DNA of 58,243 nt from Acidobacteriaceae bacterium (lineage in GTDB: Bacteria > Acidobacteriota > Terriglobia > Terriglobales > Acidobacteriaceae), in the NCBI GenBank assembly GCA_030037635.1, contig JASHQH010000061.1, positions 1 to 58,243 on the forward strand, written 5' to 3'. Below are positions 41,915 through 50,160 of the stretch, one piece after another (within the stretch, counting starts at the first letter, position 1; every line of letters starts with the position of its first letter). The translations under genes were made by a program, and so were the position numbers. The notes under the pieces are model-generated. The model saw only the letters and a program-made list of their open reading frames with translations. It was not told where the DNA came from and ran no database searches.

Positions 41915-44398
41915 TCATTCCTCTCTGAGAGCTTGCATGGGCTGGATGGTCGCGGCGCGCCGCGCGGGCAGCAGTGCGGCCATCAGGCCGATGATGGCCA
42001 GCGCCAGCGCGACGGCGCAGTAGGTGGAAGCGTCGAGGGGCTGCACCTGGTAGAGAAAGCTCTTGACCAGCCGGCCGCCGGCCAAGGCAAGCACCAGGCC
42101 GGCGATGAGCCCCGCGCCCACCAGCATGGAGCCCTGGCGCAGCACCATTTCGGCCACGCTGCGGCGCGTGGCGCCCAGAGCCATGCGTACGCCGATTTCC
42201 CGGCGTCGGTAGCTCACCAGCTGCGAGAGCACACCGTAGAGGCCGGCGATGACCATGACCACGGCGAGTCCGGCGAATGAGCCCACCAGATAGAGCCCCA
42301 GTCTCTGCGCGAAGGTGTTCTTTTCGACCGCTTCCTGCATGGTTTCGAAATCATCGAGCGCATATCCGGGCGCGTCACGATGGAAGACGTCGCGCATCTC
42401 TGTCGCCATGGGAATGTTCCCGCGCGTTCTGACCACGAAGCTGACCACGGTCTTGAGCAGCGCGGGATAGAAGAGCGAGGTGGTGGGGATCTGCTGCATG
42501 GGCAGGAACACCGCCGGCTGGATGTCGGCGGCGACCGCGCCCTGTGCCTGGTCGGCGAGGACGCCCACAATCGTGTACGGCTTGAGCATGCCTGTGTCCT
42601 TGCCGCCCAGGTTGATCTGCTTGCCCAGCGGCTCCTCGCCGGGGAAGTACTTCTTGACGAACGCCTGGTTGACCACCAGCACGAACGGCGCGGATTCAGC
42701 ATCACTGGACGCAATCATGCGCCCCCGCATGACCGGCGTGTCCAAGGTGCGGGCATACTCGCCGCTGACCGCTGTGACGTTGGTCTCAAGATGGAGGTCA
42801 CGGTCCTTGGCGCGGCCCACGATCTCGAAGCTTGAGCCTATACCCAGGTCAGAGAGTGGCGGGCTGGTGACCAGCGCTGCATCTTCGACGCCAGGCAAGT
42901 GACGGATATTGTCGAGTATGGGCTGGTAGACCAGCGTGGCCACGGAGACGGGAGCGTTGGCGGTGTCAGTGGACACGGCCAGGTCAGAGAAACCGGCCGC
43001 ATCGGCGGGCATGGCGGTGAACGTGGTGAGATGCTCGACGTCGAAGCCCAGCCGCGCCTGCTCCAGGTTCCACAGCGTGTGGAAGAGCAGCCCGGTGGCC
43101 ACTAACAGCAGCGTTGAGAGCGCCACTTCGCCTGCCACCAGGATGCCGCTGAGGCGCCCGCTCACGGTGCGCGAGCCCAGGCCGCGCGAGGCAGCCTGCA
43201 GCGCCACCTGCGGATTGGCGCGCGCCACCAGAAGCGCCGGCAGCAGCGACGAAAGCACCGTCGTCGCGACGGCGATGACGGCCAGCGTGAGCACCACGGT
43301 CCAGTGAATGGCGATGGAGTCAGACAGGGGAATGGTTCCCTGCGGCAGCTTGCGCATGAGAATCATGGCGGTTTGCGCCAGCACCACGCCCACGGCACAG
43401 CCCAGCAAGCTCAGCGTCAGGCCCTCGGCCAGCATCTGGCGCACCAGCCGCACCCGGCCGGCGCCCAGCGCCGAGCGCACCGCGAACTCCTGCTGCCGTG
43501 CCAGACAGCGGGCGATCAGCAGGTTGGACACGTTGGCGCAGGCAATGAGCAGCACCAGGCCGAGAGCGGCAAACAGGGCCAGCAGCACCGGCCGCACCGG
43601 TCCAGTGAGCGTTTCCTGGTACGAAGCAGTGCGAAACGCCAGCGCAGACTGGTCTTTGTCGCGCGGGATGTGCGCGGCGATGGAGTTCAGCTCCTGCTGA
43701 AGCTGGGGGAGGGTGACGCCCGGTTTCACACTGCCCACGACGATGAAGAAGTCGTAGCCGCGGTCGTTAAGCATTTGCGCACTGGGCTGAATCGGCAGCC
43801 AGATGCCCTTGCGCACGTCGGCGCCCATCGAGTCGGGGAAGCGGAACGAATCCGGCATGACCCCGATCACGGTGCGCGACTGGCCGCCGATGCGAAGCGT
43901 CCGGCCCACAATCGTGGGATCGGCATGGAAGGTCTGGCGCCAGATTCCTTCAGAAAGGAGCACCACCTGCGGCCCGCCCGCCTGCCCTTCCGCATCGGTG
44001 AAGGTGCGGCCGAGCAGAGGCTGCGCGCCCAGCATCGAGAAGACATTGGGCGTGACACGCGGCGCCAGGACGCTCTGCGAAGAGTCGTTGCTCTCCACCA
44101 CGCTGGCATCTTCAGAGTAGCCGGCTAACTGGTCGAGAAGCTGCGACTGGCTGCGGATGTCGCGGTAGTTGAGCCATGACGTGGGACCGAAGCCTTTGGA
44201 GTCGGCCGGGCCGATGTAGACGAGCTGCCTGGCGTGCGCATAGGGCAGCGGCCGCAGCAGCACGCTCTCGATGATGGTGAAGATCGCCGTGTTTGCCCCG
44301 ACACCTAAGGCCAGCGTGAGGACGGCAAGAAGCGCCATGCCCGGATTTTTGCGTAACTGGCGCAGAGCAAAGCGCAGATCGTGCAGCAAGCCGGCCAT
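41915..44398 (-). CDS. ADOP-type FtsX/MacB-like permease
   Basis: 827 residues from the ATG at 44398 (AAAAGGAGGACCA upstream). The N-terminal segment LLHDLRFALRQLRKNPG is typical of acidobacterial 'duplicated orphan permeases'. Two FtsX-type domains follow: the first around residues 270-400 (LVLLIACANVSNLLIARCLARQQEFAVRSALGAGR), the second at the C-terminus (LVSYRRREIGVRMALGATRRSV, AALLPARRAATIQPMQALR), with large periplasmic domains between. The characteristic RR-E-x-x-x-R-x-A-L-G-A motif occurs twice. It is an ABC-type mechanotransmission or export permease; the ATPase is not encoded next to it, hence 'orphan'. Confidence 0.9.
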   Translation of the reverse strand: MAGLLHDLRFALRQLRKNPGMALLAVLTLALGVGANTAIFTIIESVLLRPLPYAHARQLVYIGPADSKGFGPTSWLNYRDIRSQSQLLDQLAGYSEDASVVESNDSSQSVLAPRVTPNVFSMLGAQPLLGRTFTDAEGQAGGPQVVLLSEGIWRQTFHADPTIVGRTLRIGGQSRTVIGVMPDSFRFPDSMGADVRKGIWLPIQPSAQMLNDRGYDFFIVVGSVKPGVTLPQLQQELNSIAAHIPRDKDQSALAFRTASYQETLTGPVRPVLLALFAALGLVLLIACANVSNLLIARCLARQQEFAVRSALGAGRVRLVRQMLAEGLTLSLLGCAVGVVLAQTAMILMRKLPQGTIPLSDSIAIHWTVVLTLAVIAVATTVLSSLLPALLVARANPQVALQAASRGLGSRTVSGRLSGILVAGEVALSTLLLVATGLLFHTLWNLEQARLGFDVEHLTTFTAMPADAAGFSDLAVSTDTANAPVSVATLVYQPILDNIRHLPGVEDAALVTSPPLSDLGIGSSFEIVGRAKDRDLHLETNVTAVSGEYARTLDTPVMRGRMIASSDAESAPFVLVVNQAFVKKYFPGEEPLGKQINLGGKDTGMLKPYTIVGVLADQAQGAVAADIQPAVFLPMQQIPTTSLFYPALLKTVVSFVVRTRGNIPMATEMRDVFHRDAPGYALDDFETMQEAVEKNTFAQRLGLYLVGSFAGLAVVMVIAGLYGVLSQLVSYRRREIGVRMALGATRRSVAEMVLRQGSMLVGAGLIAGLVLALAGGRLVKSFLYQVQPLDASTYCAVALALAIIGLMAALLPARRAATIQPMQALREE

Positions 44399-44472
44399 TG
44401 GTCCTCCTTTTGGTTGCCGCCGGGTTCGCGCTGCCCCGGCCACGGGGCGAGGTCTGCCCCGCTGATGCAGAA

Positions 44473-44488
44473 TGCATTTGCCGGGCCA
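44473..44488 (-). promoter_or_regulatory. Sigma-54-type -24/-12 promoter of the ADOP permease gene
   Basis: On the reverse strand TGGCCCGGCAAATGCA, differing from TGGCACGNNNNTTGCW at two positions and keeping the invariant GG and GC ten bases apart. The predicted start near 44462 gives a 64-base leader to the ATG. The palindrome at 44582-44599 lies where an enhancer-binding activator would bind. Confidence 0.6.
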
Positions 44489-44581
44489 CCACGGCTGCAA
44501 AAACAAGCCTCTTCATTTCAACGAATTCTCCCCGGCAGTTGCGCGGATAACGGATCGTGCTTTGTCCAGAATTGCAAGCAA

Positions 44582-44599
44582 CTGTCCGTAAATGGACAG
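44582..44599 (-). promoter_or_regulatory. TGTCC-N6-GGACA enhancer-like palindrome
   Basis: CTGTCCGTAAATGGACAG has six-base perfect arms around GTAAAT. Its centre lies about 128 bases upstream of the predicted permease start site, a typical position for an enhancer-binding activator dimer. A half-site, TTGTCCAG, lies near 44563. Confidence 0.5.
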
Positions 44600-44605
44600 G
44601 GAGAC

Positions 44606-44695
44606 GGCAGCGGCGCTAGCGGGGTTAGCGGAGTTAGCGCCGTTGGGGGGGAGTCAAGTCAGCCCCCGCCCTGGCGGAGCCGGGACGGGGCGCCC
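44606..44695. repeat. GCTAGCGGGGTTAGCGGAG repeat plus GCCCTGGCGG element
   Basis: 44606-44641 contains three degenerate GG(A/G/C)(G/C)TTAGCG units; 44662-44695 carries CCCCGCCCTGGCGG followed by GGGGCGCCCC. Both elements have counterparts on the other side of the permease gene (41832-41914). Confidence 0.5.
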
Positions 44696-44747
44696 CGAAA
44701 CAGTGCGCGGCTGATCTGGTAGCATCGGGACTTCGGAGAATTTGCCC

Positions 44748-44984
44748 ATGGATACACAGGAGATTGCGGGGCTTGGAGCCCGCCGCAATGAAGACATCGC
44801 GCTTGACCTGATGAAGTTTGTGGCCGGAACTGCGGGCGTGGGAAAGCCGGCGGCCCCGTCGACCGGATTCACCGGGACAGGGGCGGCGAAACCCGACGAG
44901 CACGTGAACCAGCTGCTCGCGCTTTACACCCGCTGCCTGAAGGCCGTGGAAGGAAAAGGGCCCGAGAAAGAGGCGGCACGATAG
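44748..44984 (+). CDS. Hypothetical small conserved-looking protein
   Basis: 78 residues, no family recognised. The composition is soluble with a central Gly/Pro-rich stretch (GTAGVGKPAAPSTGFTGTG) between an N-terminal helix (RNEDIALDLMKFVAG) and a C-terminal helix (VNQLLALYTRCLKAVEG). CGGAGAA lies nine bases before the ATG at 44748. It is followed 14 bases later by the oxidoreductase gene, so it may be the first gene of that operon. Confidence 0.5.
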   Translation: MDTQEIAGLGARRNEDIALDLMKFVAGTAGVGKPAAPSTGFTGTGAAKPDEHVNQLLALYTRCLKAVEGKGPEKEAAR

Positions 44985-44998
44985 CCGACGGAAGACAG

Positions 44999-46204
44999 TT
45001 GCGCGTCGCCGTAGCGGGCGCCGGAATGTTCGGGCGCAATCACCTGCGCGTGGTGCGCGAGCTGGAGGCCGCGGGCGGAGAGGTAACGCTGGCTGCCGCG
45101 GTGGAACCGGATGCGGCGCGGGCGGCTGAGGCCGGGAAGCAGTACGGAATCCCGGTTTTTCCGGGCGTGGAAGAACTGCTGCGCGCGGACCTGAAGCTGG
45201 ATGCAGCGAGCGTGGCGGTTCCCACGGTAAAGCATCACGAGGTGGCTCTGGCGCTGCTGGATGCGGGACTGGATCTGCTGGTGGAAAAGCCGCTGGCGGC
45301 GAACCTGGGCGAAGCCGGCGATCTGATTGAAAAAGCCGAAAAAAACAGGCGAATCTTGCAGCCGGGACACCTGGAGCGGTTCAACCCGGCGGTGCTGGCG
45401 GTGCAACCGCGTCTCAAGCGGCCGATGTTTTTTGAGGCGCACCGGCTGAGCGTGTTTTCGCCGCGCTCGCTGGACGTGGACGTGGTCCTGGACCTCATGA
45501 TTCACGACCTGGATATCGTGTTGACGTTTGCCCGCTCCCCGGTGCGCGAGGTGCGCGCGGTGGGCCTGCCGATTGTTTCGCCTAGGGTGGATATTGCCAA
45601 CGTGCGCGTGGAATTCGAGTCGGGGTGCGTGGCCAACTTCACGGCCTCGCGCGTGTCGACGGAACGGGTCAGGAAACTGCGCTTTTTTGAGCCGCGGCAA
45701 TACGTGTCGATCGATTACGCGCGGCGGGATGTGCTGGTGATTCGCATCGACCCCCCACCTGCGGCGGGGCAGGCTCTCGGACAAGGCTCAGCGGCCGGCA
45801 GTGAGCTTGCCGCGGCAGCCATGGAGTTCCTGGCGACGGGAAAACTCGACGCCGCAGTGATTCAGGAGCTGCTCGCGTCGGGCCAGGTGCCGGCGGCATT
45901 GATGATGAAACTTGTGGCCGCGAAAGACGATCCCGAAAAGTTGAATGAAATTGCCAAAAGCCTGGCGCAGCGGCACGACGGCCCTGCGCCCGGACTGAGC
46001 TTTGTGAAGCCGGAGGTAACGCCGGGCGAGCCGCTGCGGCTGGAGATCGAGTCGTTTCTGGAGTCGGTGCGGACGCGGCGCGAACCACAGGTGACGGCAA
46101 AGCAGGGATGTGCGGCGCTGGAGCTGGCATTGACGATTCAGGCCGCCATGGCGGCGCACGCTGAGCGGGCGGGGCTGGGGGATTTCTTCAAGAGCGGCCA
46201 GTAG
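44999..46204 (+). CDS. Gfo/Idh/MocA-family oxidoreductase
   Basis: 401 residues from a TTG at 44999 (GGAAGA upstream). The N-terminal Rossmann motif GAGMFGRNH (7-15) binds NAD(P). The family lysine lies in VEKPLAANLGEA (EKP at 96-98), and the second domain contains GHLERFNPAVLA, HDLDIVLTF and FTASRVSTERVRKLRFFEP. Members oxidise or reduce sugar-type alcohols; the substrate is unknown. The LERFNPA signature is common in lipid-A-linked UDP-GlcNAc 3-dehydrogenases (GnnA-like), which is a possible but unproved identity. Confidence 0.8.
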   Translation: MRVAVAGAGMFGRNHLRVVRELEAAGGEVTLAAAVEPDAARAAEAGKQYGIPVFPGVEELLRADLKLDAASVAVPTVKHHEVALALLDAGLDLLVEKPLAANLGEAGDLIEKAEKNRRILQPGHLERFNPAVLAVQPRLKRPMFFEAHRLSVFSPRSLDVDVVLDLMIHDLDIVLTFARSPVREVRAVGLPIVSPRVDIANVRVEFESGCVANFTASRVSTERVRKLRFFEPRQYVSIDYARRDVLVIRIDPPPAAGQALGQGSAAGSELAAAAMEFLATGKLDAAVIQELLASGQVPAALMMKLVAAKDDPEKLNEIAKSLAQRHDGPAPGLSFVKPEVTPGEPLRLEIESFLESVRTRREPQVTAKQGCAALELALTIQAAMAAHAERAGLGDFFKSGQ

Positions 46205-46230
46205 CCTGGAGCCGGCAGCCAGTAGCCGGC
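46202..46230. repeat. AGCCAGTAGCCGGC-type repeat
   Basis: TAGCCTGGAGCCGGCAGCC then AGTAGCCGGC. It begins at the stop codon of the oxidoreductase gene and matches the words at 13817-13860. Confidence 0.6.
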
Positions 46231-46364
46231 CGAACACAGCACAGACATCGAGGCCCGCGCAAAGCCAGTGCCGAAACAGTTTGCCGGTCTTTACCTTTCG
46301 GGCGTCGAACTGATATTGTGCAAAGACCCGCTGCAAAATCTTTCTAGATTATTGGAGAATCAAC

Positions 46365-47030
46365 GTGTTTTGTACCCGCTGTGGCCATCCGGCCCAACCG
46401 AACCAAAGATTCTGCACTGGCTGCGGTGCGGCCCTCGCTACGGCGGAAAGCGCGCCGGATGCGCAACCCGCGCCGCCGCCCGATGCTCGACCGCAGTCGG
46501 CGCCTGTCGCACCCGAGGCGCCCCCTGCCGCCGCGCAGCCAACCCCAACCCCTCCGCCGGAGCCGGTACCCGCCGCGCCGCAGGCAACGCCGTACCTGCC
46601 GCAACCGTCGCCGGCATCGGTGCACCCGGTTCCTGAGGGAGGACTGACCATTGAAGAGCTGGTTGCGTGGCTCGAGACGGTGAATCTCTCGCCCAACGTG
46701 GTGACCGCCGAAAGCGGCGAGCGCCATCTTGTGATCAGGATCAAAAACACGCCGTTCAACATCTTTATGCGGGATGGCAAGGATAACCGCTACGAATCGC
46801 TTGAGCTCGCGGCGGGATTTTCGACCCACGGCGGATTCGATACTTCGCAATTGAACGACTGGAACAGCAGCAACCGCTGGACGCGCGCTTACTTCGATGA
46901 CGTCAAGGATCCGTGGCTCGAGATGGATATCGATCTGTATCCGGGCGGCACGTACGAGTCGCTGAACGATCAGTTGATTGCGTGGCTCAATACGGTTGCG
47001 CGGTTCATTGAGAAATACGGCGTTCGATAG
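46365..47030 (+). CDS. Zinc-ribbon protein with YbjN-like domain
   Basis: 221 residues from a GTG at 46365 with GGAGA upstream. The first 21 residues form a zinc ribbon (FCTRCG ... FCTGCG; Cys3, 6, 17, 20). A Pro/Ala-rich linker (about 25-88) follows, then a YbjN-type domain (about 90-221) with LTIEELVAWLETVNL, ESGERHLVIRIKNTPFNIF and FDDVKDPWLEMDIDLYPGG. YbjN folds resemble type III secretion chaperones; their role in free-living bacteria is unclear. It stands near two other zinc-ribbon proteins (48609-50119). Confidence 0.8.
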   Translation: MFCTRCGHPAQPNQRFCTGCGAALATAESAPDAQPAPPPDARPQSAPVAPEAPPAAAQPTPTPPPEPVPAAPQATPYLPQPSPASVHPVPEGGLTIEELVAWLETVNLSPNVVTAESGERHLVIRIKNTPFNIFMRDGKDNRYESLELAAGFSTHGGFDTSQLNDWNSSNRWTRAYFDDVKDPWLEMDIDLYPGGTYESLNDQLIAWLNTVARFIEKYGVR

Positions 47031-47079
47031 GCGCGTTGGGGCGGCCTTTCAAGACCGATGGTGCGCCGCGCGCTTCGGA

Positions 47080-48321
47080 TCAAGCTGTGGTCACAATCGA
47101 TTGCGCCCATTCCATCGCGTTCCACTGCGAATGGGCAATGAACTCCTGCTCAATGCCCAGGTTACGGGCCAGGGCCGTAACCTTGGGCCACACGCCGGCC
47201 TCCACAGCGAGCATGAGTTCGTACACTCTGGCAAGCGGCCCCTTGTTTTCCTGAAGAACGGTCTTCGAGGCCTCATCGAGCGGCAGCCCTTCCAGCACCT
47301 CGCCCATGGGGATTTCAAGAATCGCATCCACCAGCGAAAGCAGCCCCACCTGGAACAGGTCCGACGCCCCGCAGTCCACCCGGGCGGCGATCGATTCCGC
47401 AAAGCGCGCGCGCACCAGAGATGCCAGCGCCAGATCGGAGGGCTTGTTCCTCGACAGCTCAAGCATGCCGCTGAGCTGGCACCAGCGGCGGGTCTCGTTT
47501 TCGCCCAGGATGGTGAGCGCCTGGCCTACGGTCTTCACTTCGCTCTGCAGCCCGAAGATGACCGAGTTCAGGTAGCGCAGCAACCGATAGTAGAGCATGG
47601 GATCCGATTTGACGATCGTCTCCAGTTCTCTCCAGTCGAGAACCGGCCGGGAGATGGCCGCCAGCAGGCGCAGATAGACGGTGCGATTCGATTGCGCGCC
47701 GCGTGCCCGCATCATCTCGGGCTTGCGAAAGAAATAGCCTTCAAAGAAGGTAAATCCCTCGACCTTGCAGAACTCGAAATCTTCCCTCGTTTCCACTTTC
47801 TCGGCGATCAGCCTCGGTCCGCGGTCGCGGTACCGGCGTACCAGTTTTGAGACTTCAGTGAGGGGCGACTCTTTGATGTCGACTTTGATGTAATCCGCGA
47901 TGTTCTCCAGTTCTCCCCGAGGATCATGCCCGCGAAAGTTGCTCAGCGCAATTTTGTAGCCGGCTTCCTTGAGCAGACTGCACGCGCGCAACACCTGGGC
48001 GTCGCCAGGGACGGAATCCGGAATCTCCGCGATCACCTTGTCAGCCGGAAGGAGAGCCAAATAGTCCTGAACCAGAACGTCGCGCGTGGTGACGATGAAG
48101 GCAGGCAGGTTATTGGAAAGCGTCCTGAGGCCGATCAAGCTCGCCATATCGATCACGCCCCGGCTGGCGACGTCCCCTTCAACCGACGGGAAATAGTTAT
48201 TGACGCCGCTCCGGAACAGAAGCTTGTAGCCGAAAACCTTCTCATCGCGGGAAAGGATGGGCAGGCGGGCGGCGAAGCGAGCCGGTTTTGCATCCTCTGG
48301 ATTGAAGTCGAACAGCGCCAT
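47080..48321 (-). CDS. Degenerate EAL-HDOD signalling protein
   Basis: 413 residues. The N-terminal half is an EAL-derived TIM barrel (ARLPILSRDEKVFGYKLLFRSG, IVTTRDVLVQDYLALLP, IADYIKVDIKESP, RLIAEKVETREDFEF), but the defining Glu of the EAL motif is Lys (GYKLLFR) and other metal ligands are replaced, so it should not cleave cyclic di-GMP. The C-terminal half is an HDOD domain (WRELETIVKSDPMLYYRLLRYLNS ... LVDAILEIPMGEVLE). YuxH-type proteins bind partners rather than catalyse. Confidence 0.9.
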   Translation of the reverse strand: MALFDFNPEDAKPARFAARLPILSRDEKVFGYKLLFRSGVNNYFPSVEGDVASRGVIDMASLIGLRTLSNNLPAFIVTTRDVLVQDYLALLPADKVIAEIPDSVPGDAQVLRACSLLKEAGYKIALSNFRGHDPRGELENIADYIKVDIKESPLTEVSKLVRRYRDRGPRLIAEKVETREDFEFCKVEGFTFFEGYFFRKPEMMRARGAQSNRTVYLRLLAAISRPVLDWRELETIVKSDPMLYYRLLRYLNSVIFGLQSEVKTVGQALTILGENETRRWCQLSGMLELSRNKPSDLALASLVRARFAESIAARVDCGASDLFQVGLLSLVDAILEIPMGEVLEGLPLDEASKTVLQENKGPLARVYELMLAVEAGVWPKVTALARNLGIEQEFIAHSQWNAMEWAQSIVTTA

Positions 48322-48608
48322 CGCAAGAAACCCTTATGCGAGTTATCGGGTCGGAAGGCGACGGTCTTTAGGGCGTATCGAAATGATGCGCCCAGGGTCC
48401 GGCAGGCTTTCGACCGCACTTGCCGCGGAACTGCCCCAAACTTCCCTGAGGATGGCCGGCTGCAGCAAATGAGCCGGGCCCGCTCCCGGGGGTAGCGGGG
48501 CGCCTATCGGGGTTGATGAATCTGATGCAACATTACGGCCTGCTACGACTTAAGTTGGAGTGAAGAACGCGAGCGAGCAGTGATACGATCCAGCGCGGGA
48601 GGAATACC
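48322..48608. other. Intergenic region between the HDOD and SPFH genes
   Basis: 287 bases, divergent promoters expected. GTTATCGGGTCGG-rich words and a CCCGGGGG-type run are visible near 48485, but I see no gene, strong promoter or hairpin. GGGAGGAAT before the SPFH start is the only clear signal. Confidence 0.4.
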
Positions 48609-49631
48609 GTGCCGCTCAGCCAATTCATCAGCAAGCAGTTTATCCGCGTCATTCAGTGGAATGAATCCATTGAGGGAATCCTTTCGTTCCGGTATCCCAT
48701 GCAGGACATGGAGATCGAGAACGGCGGGCAGTTGACGGTGCGCGAGTCGCAACTGGCGCTGTTTGTGAACGAGGGCCGGATTGCCGACGTGCTCTCACCC
48801 GGCCTGCACACGCTGAATACGCGCAACCTGCCCGTATTGACCGACCTGATGAACTGGGGCAAGGACTTTGAGTCGCCGTTCAAGTCGGATGTGTATTTCT
48901 TCTCGACCCGGCTGCAGATTGACCAGAAGTGGGGCACCCCGGCGGCGATTACGACCCGCGACAAGGAGTTCGGCATGGTGCGGCTGCGCGCATTCGGCAA
49001 TTACGCCTACCGCATTGCCGACCCGCGGAAGTTTTTCACTGAAGTAACGGGCACGCGCGAGGAAGTATTTGCCGATGATCTGGAAGGGCAGTTGCGCACG
49101 ACGATTGTGGCGCGGTTGACGGCGATTTTTGCCGGAAGCGAGATCTCCTTTGTCGACATGGCGGCGAACCTGGGCGCGCTGACAGAGAAAGTGACGGCGG
49201 ATGTGAAGCCGATCTTTGCGGCCCTGGGGCTGGAGCTGAACCAGTTTGTTGTGGAGAGCATCTCGCTGCCCGATGATTTGCAGAAAGTAATCGACCAGCG
49301 CATCGGCGTGAACATGGCCGGTGACCTGGGGCGGCTGACGCAGTTTGAGACGGCCGAATCGCTGGAAGAGGCGGCGCAAAATACCGGCGGCACGGCCGGG
49401 ATGGGTGTGGGGCTGGGCGCAGGCGCCGCCATGGCGCAGGCGCTCATGGGCGGATCGACACCCGGAACGTTTGCGCCCGGAGCGGGGCCGGGACGCCTGG
49501 TGCCGCGGCAGGCGCAGGCAGCGAACAGTGTTGCGGCAGCGCCGGCGGCGGGCACCAAGTTCTGCATCGAGTGCGGCAAGCCCATGCCGGAGCGCGCGAA
49601 GTTCTGTCCCGAGTGCGGAAATCCGCAATGA
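48609..49631 (+). CDS. SPFH-domain protein with C-terminal zinc ribbon
   Basis: 340 residues from a GTG at 48609 (GGAGGAATACC upstream). Residues about 20-240 form the SPFH/band-7-like domain of the YdjI/'virion core' type (RYPMQDMEIENGGQLTVRESQLALFVNEGRI, KTVSDLG-like RTTIVARLTAIF). A Gly/Ala-rich stretch (250-310) precedes a zinc ribbon: FCIECG ... FCPECGNPQ (Cys319, 322, 333, 336). In Bacillus subtilis YdjI works with YdjG/H and PspA in membrane-stress response. The next gene overlaps its stop (ATGA). Confidence 0.88.
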   Translation: MPLSQFISKQFIRVIQWNESIEGILSFRYPMQDMEIENGGQLTVRESQLALFVNEGRIADVLSPGLHTLNTRNLPVLTDLMNWGKDFESPFKSDVYFFSTRLQIDQKWGTPAAITTRDKEFGMVRLRAFGNYAYRIADPRKFFTEVTGTREEVFADDLEGQLRTTIVARLTAIFAGSEISFVDMAANLGALTEKVTADVKPIFAALGLELNQFVVESISLPDDLQKVIDQRIGVNMAGDLGRLTQFETAESLEEAAQNTGGTAGMGVGLGAGAAMAQALMGGSTPGTFAPGAGPGRLVPRQAQAANSVAAAPAAGTKFCIECGKPMPERAKFCPECGNPQ

Positions 49632-50119
49632 ATTGTCCTTCGTGTGGAGCGCCGTTGCGCGTGGAGCGCGGGCTCATCAACCTGCATTGCGATTATTGCA
49701 AGAGCGTTGTTTACTCCGCGCCGGACGCCGAGGGCCTGCGCTACCTGGGCGAGGCGGAGGGTTGCCAGTGCCCGGTGTGCGAGGTTTCTCTCTGGGATGC
49801 GGCCTTAGGGAACTTGCCGCTGCGTGCGTGCAAGCAGTGCCATGGTGTGCTGGTGGCGATGGGCGCGTTCGAAGGGTTGATTCAGCAGGTACGCGCGCAG
49901 CATGAAGGCAAGGAGATTCCAGTTACTGAAGACGCGAGGGACCTGGACCGCAAGCTTAATTGCCCATCGTGCCATCGCCCCATGGAGACGCACTTTTATT
50001 ACGGCGGCGGGCACGTGGTGATGGAAGATTGCGAGCACTGCGAGCTGAACTGGCTGGATGGCGGCGCGCTCATGAGGATTGCGTGCACGCCGCGCCAGGA
50101 GGAAGCCCCTAGCTTCTAG
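49628..50119 (+). CDS. Triple zinc-ribbon protein
   Basis: 163 residues with three Cys4 zinc sites: CPSC ... CDYC (3, 6, 21, 24), CPVC ... CKQC (48, 51, 68, 71) and CPSC ... CEHC (112, 115, 135, 138). The latter two are of the zf-TFIIB type with a C-x-L-N-W-L-D-G-G-like end. The start overlaps the SPFH gene's stop by four bases, so the proteins are made together and likely act together. Comparable to YdjG/YdjH zinc-ribbon partners by context, not by clear homology. No nucleic-acid function is established. Confidence 0.78.
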   Translation: MNCPSCGAPLRVERGLINLHCDYCKSVVYSAPDAEGLRYLGEAEGCQCPVCEVSLWDAALGNLPLRACKQCHGVLVAMGAFEGLIQQVRAQHEGKEIPVTEDARDLDRKLNCPSCHRPMETHFYYGGGHVVMEDCEHCELNWLDGGALMRIACTPRQEEAPSF

Positions 50120-50160
50120 CTTCTAGCACCTGGCTCCCGGCATTCAGCTGTCAGCTCTCC
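50109..50160. repeat. AGCTTCTAGCTTCTAGC-type degenerate repeat
   Basis: CTAGCTTCTAGCTTCTAGC, then ACCTGGCTCCCGGC, then ATTCAGCTGTCAGCTC. It spans the stop codon of the zinc-ribbon gene and approaches the end of the methyltransferase gene on the other strand. Confidence 0.55.

Larger units (their letters stand above)
44399..44747. other. Divergent region upstream of the ADOP permease
   Basis: About 350 bases without a gene. It holds the sigma-54-type promoter, the enhancer-like palindrome and the interspersed repeats at 44606-44695, and the start of the hypothetical gene at 44748. Confidence 0.6.
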
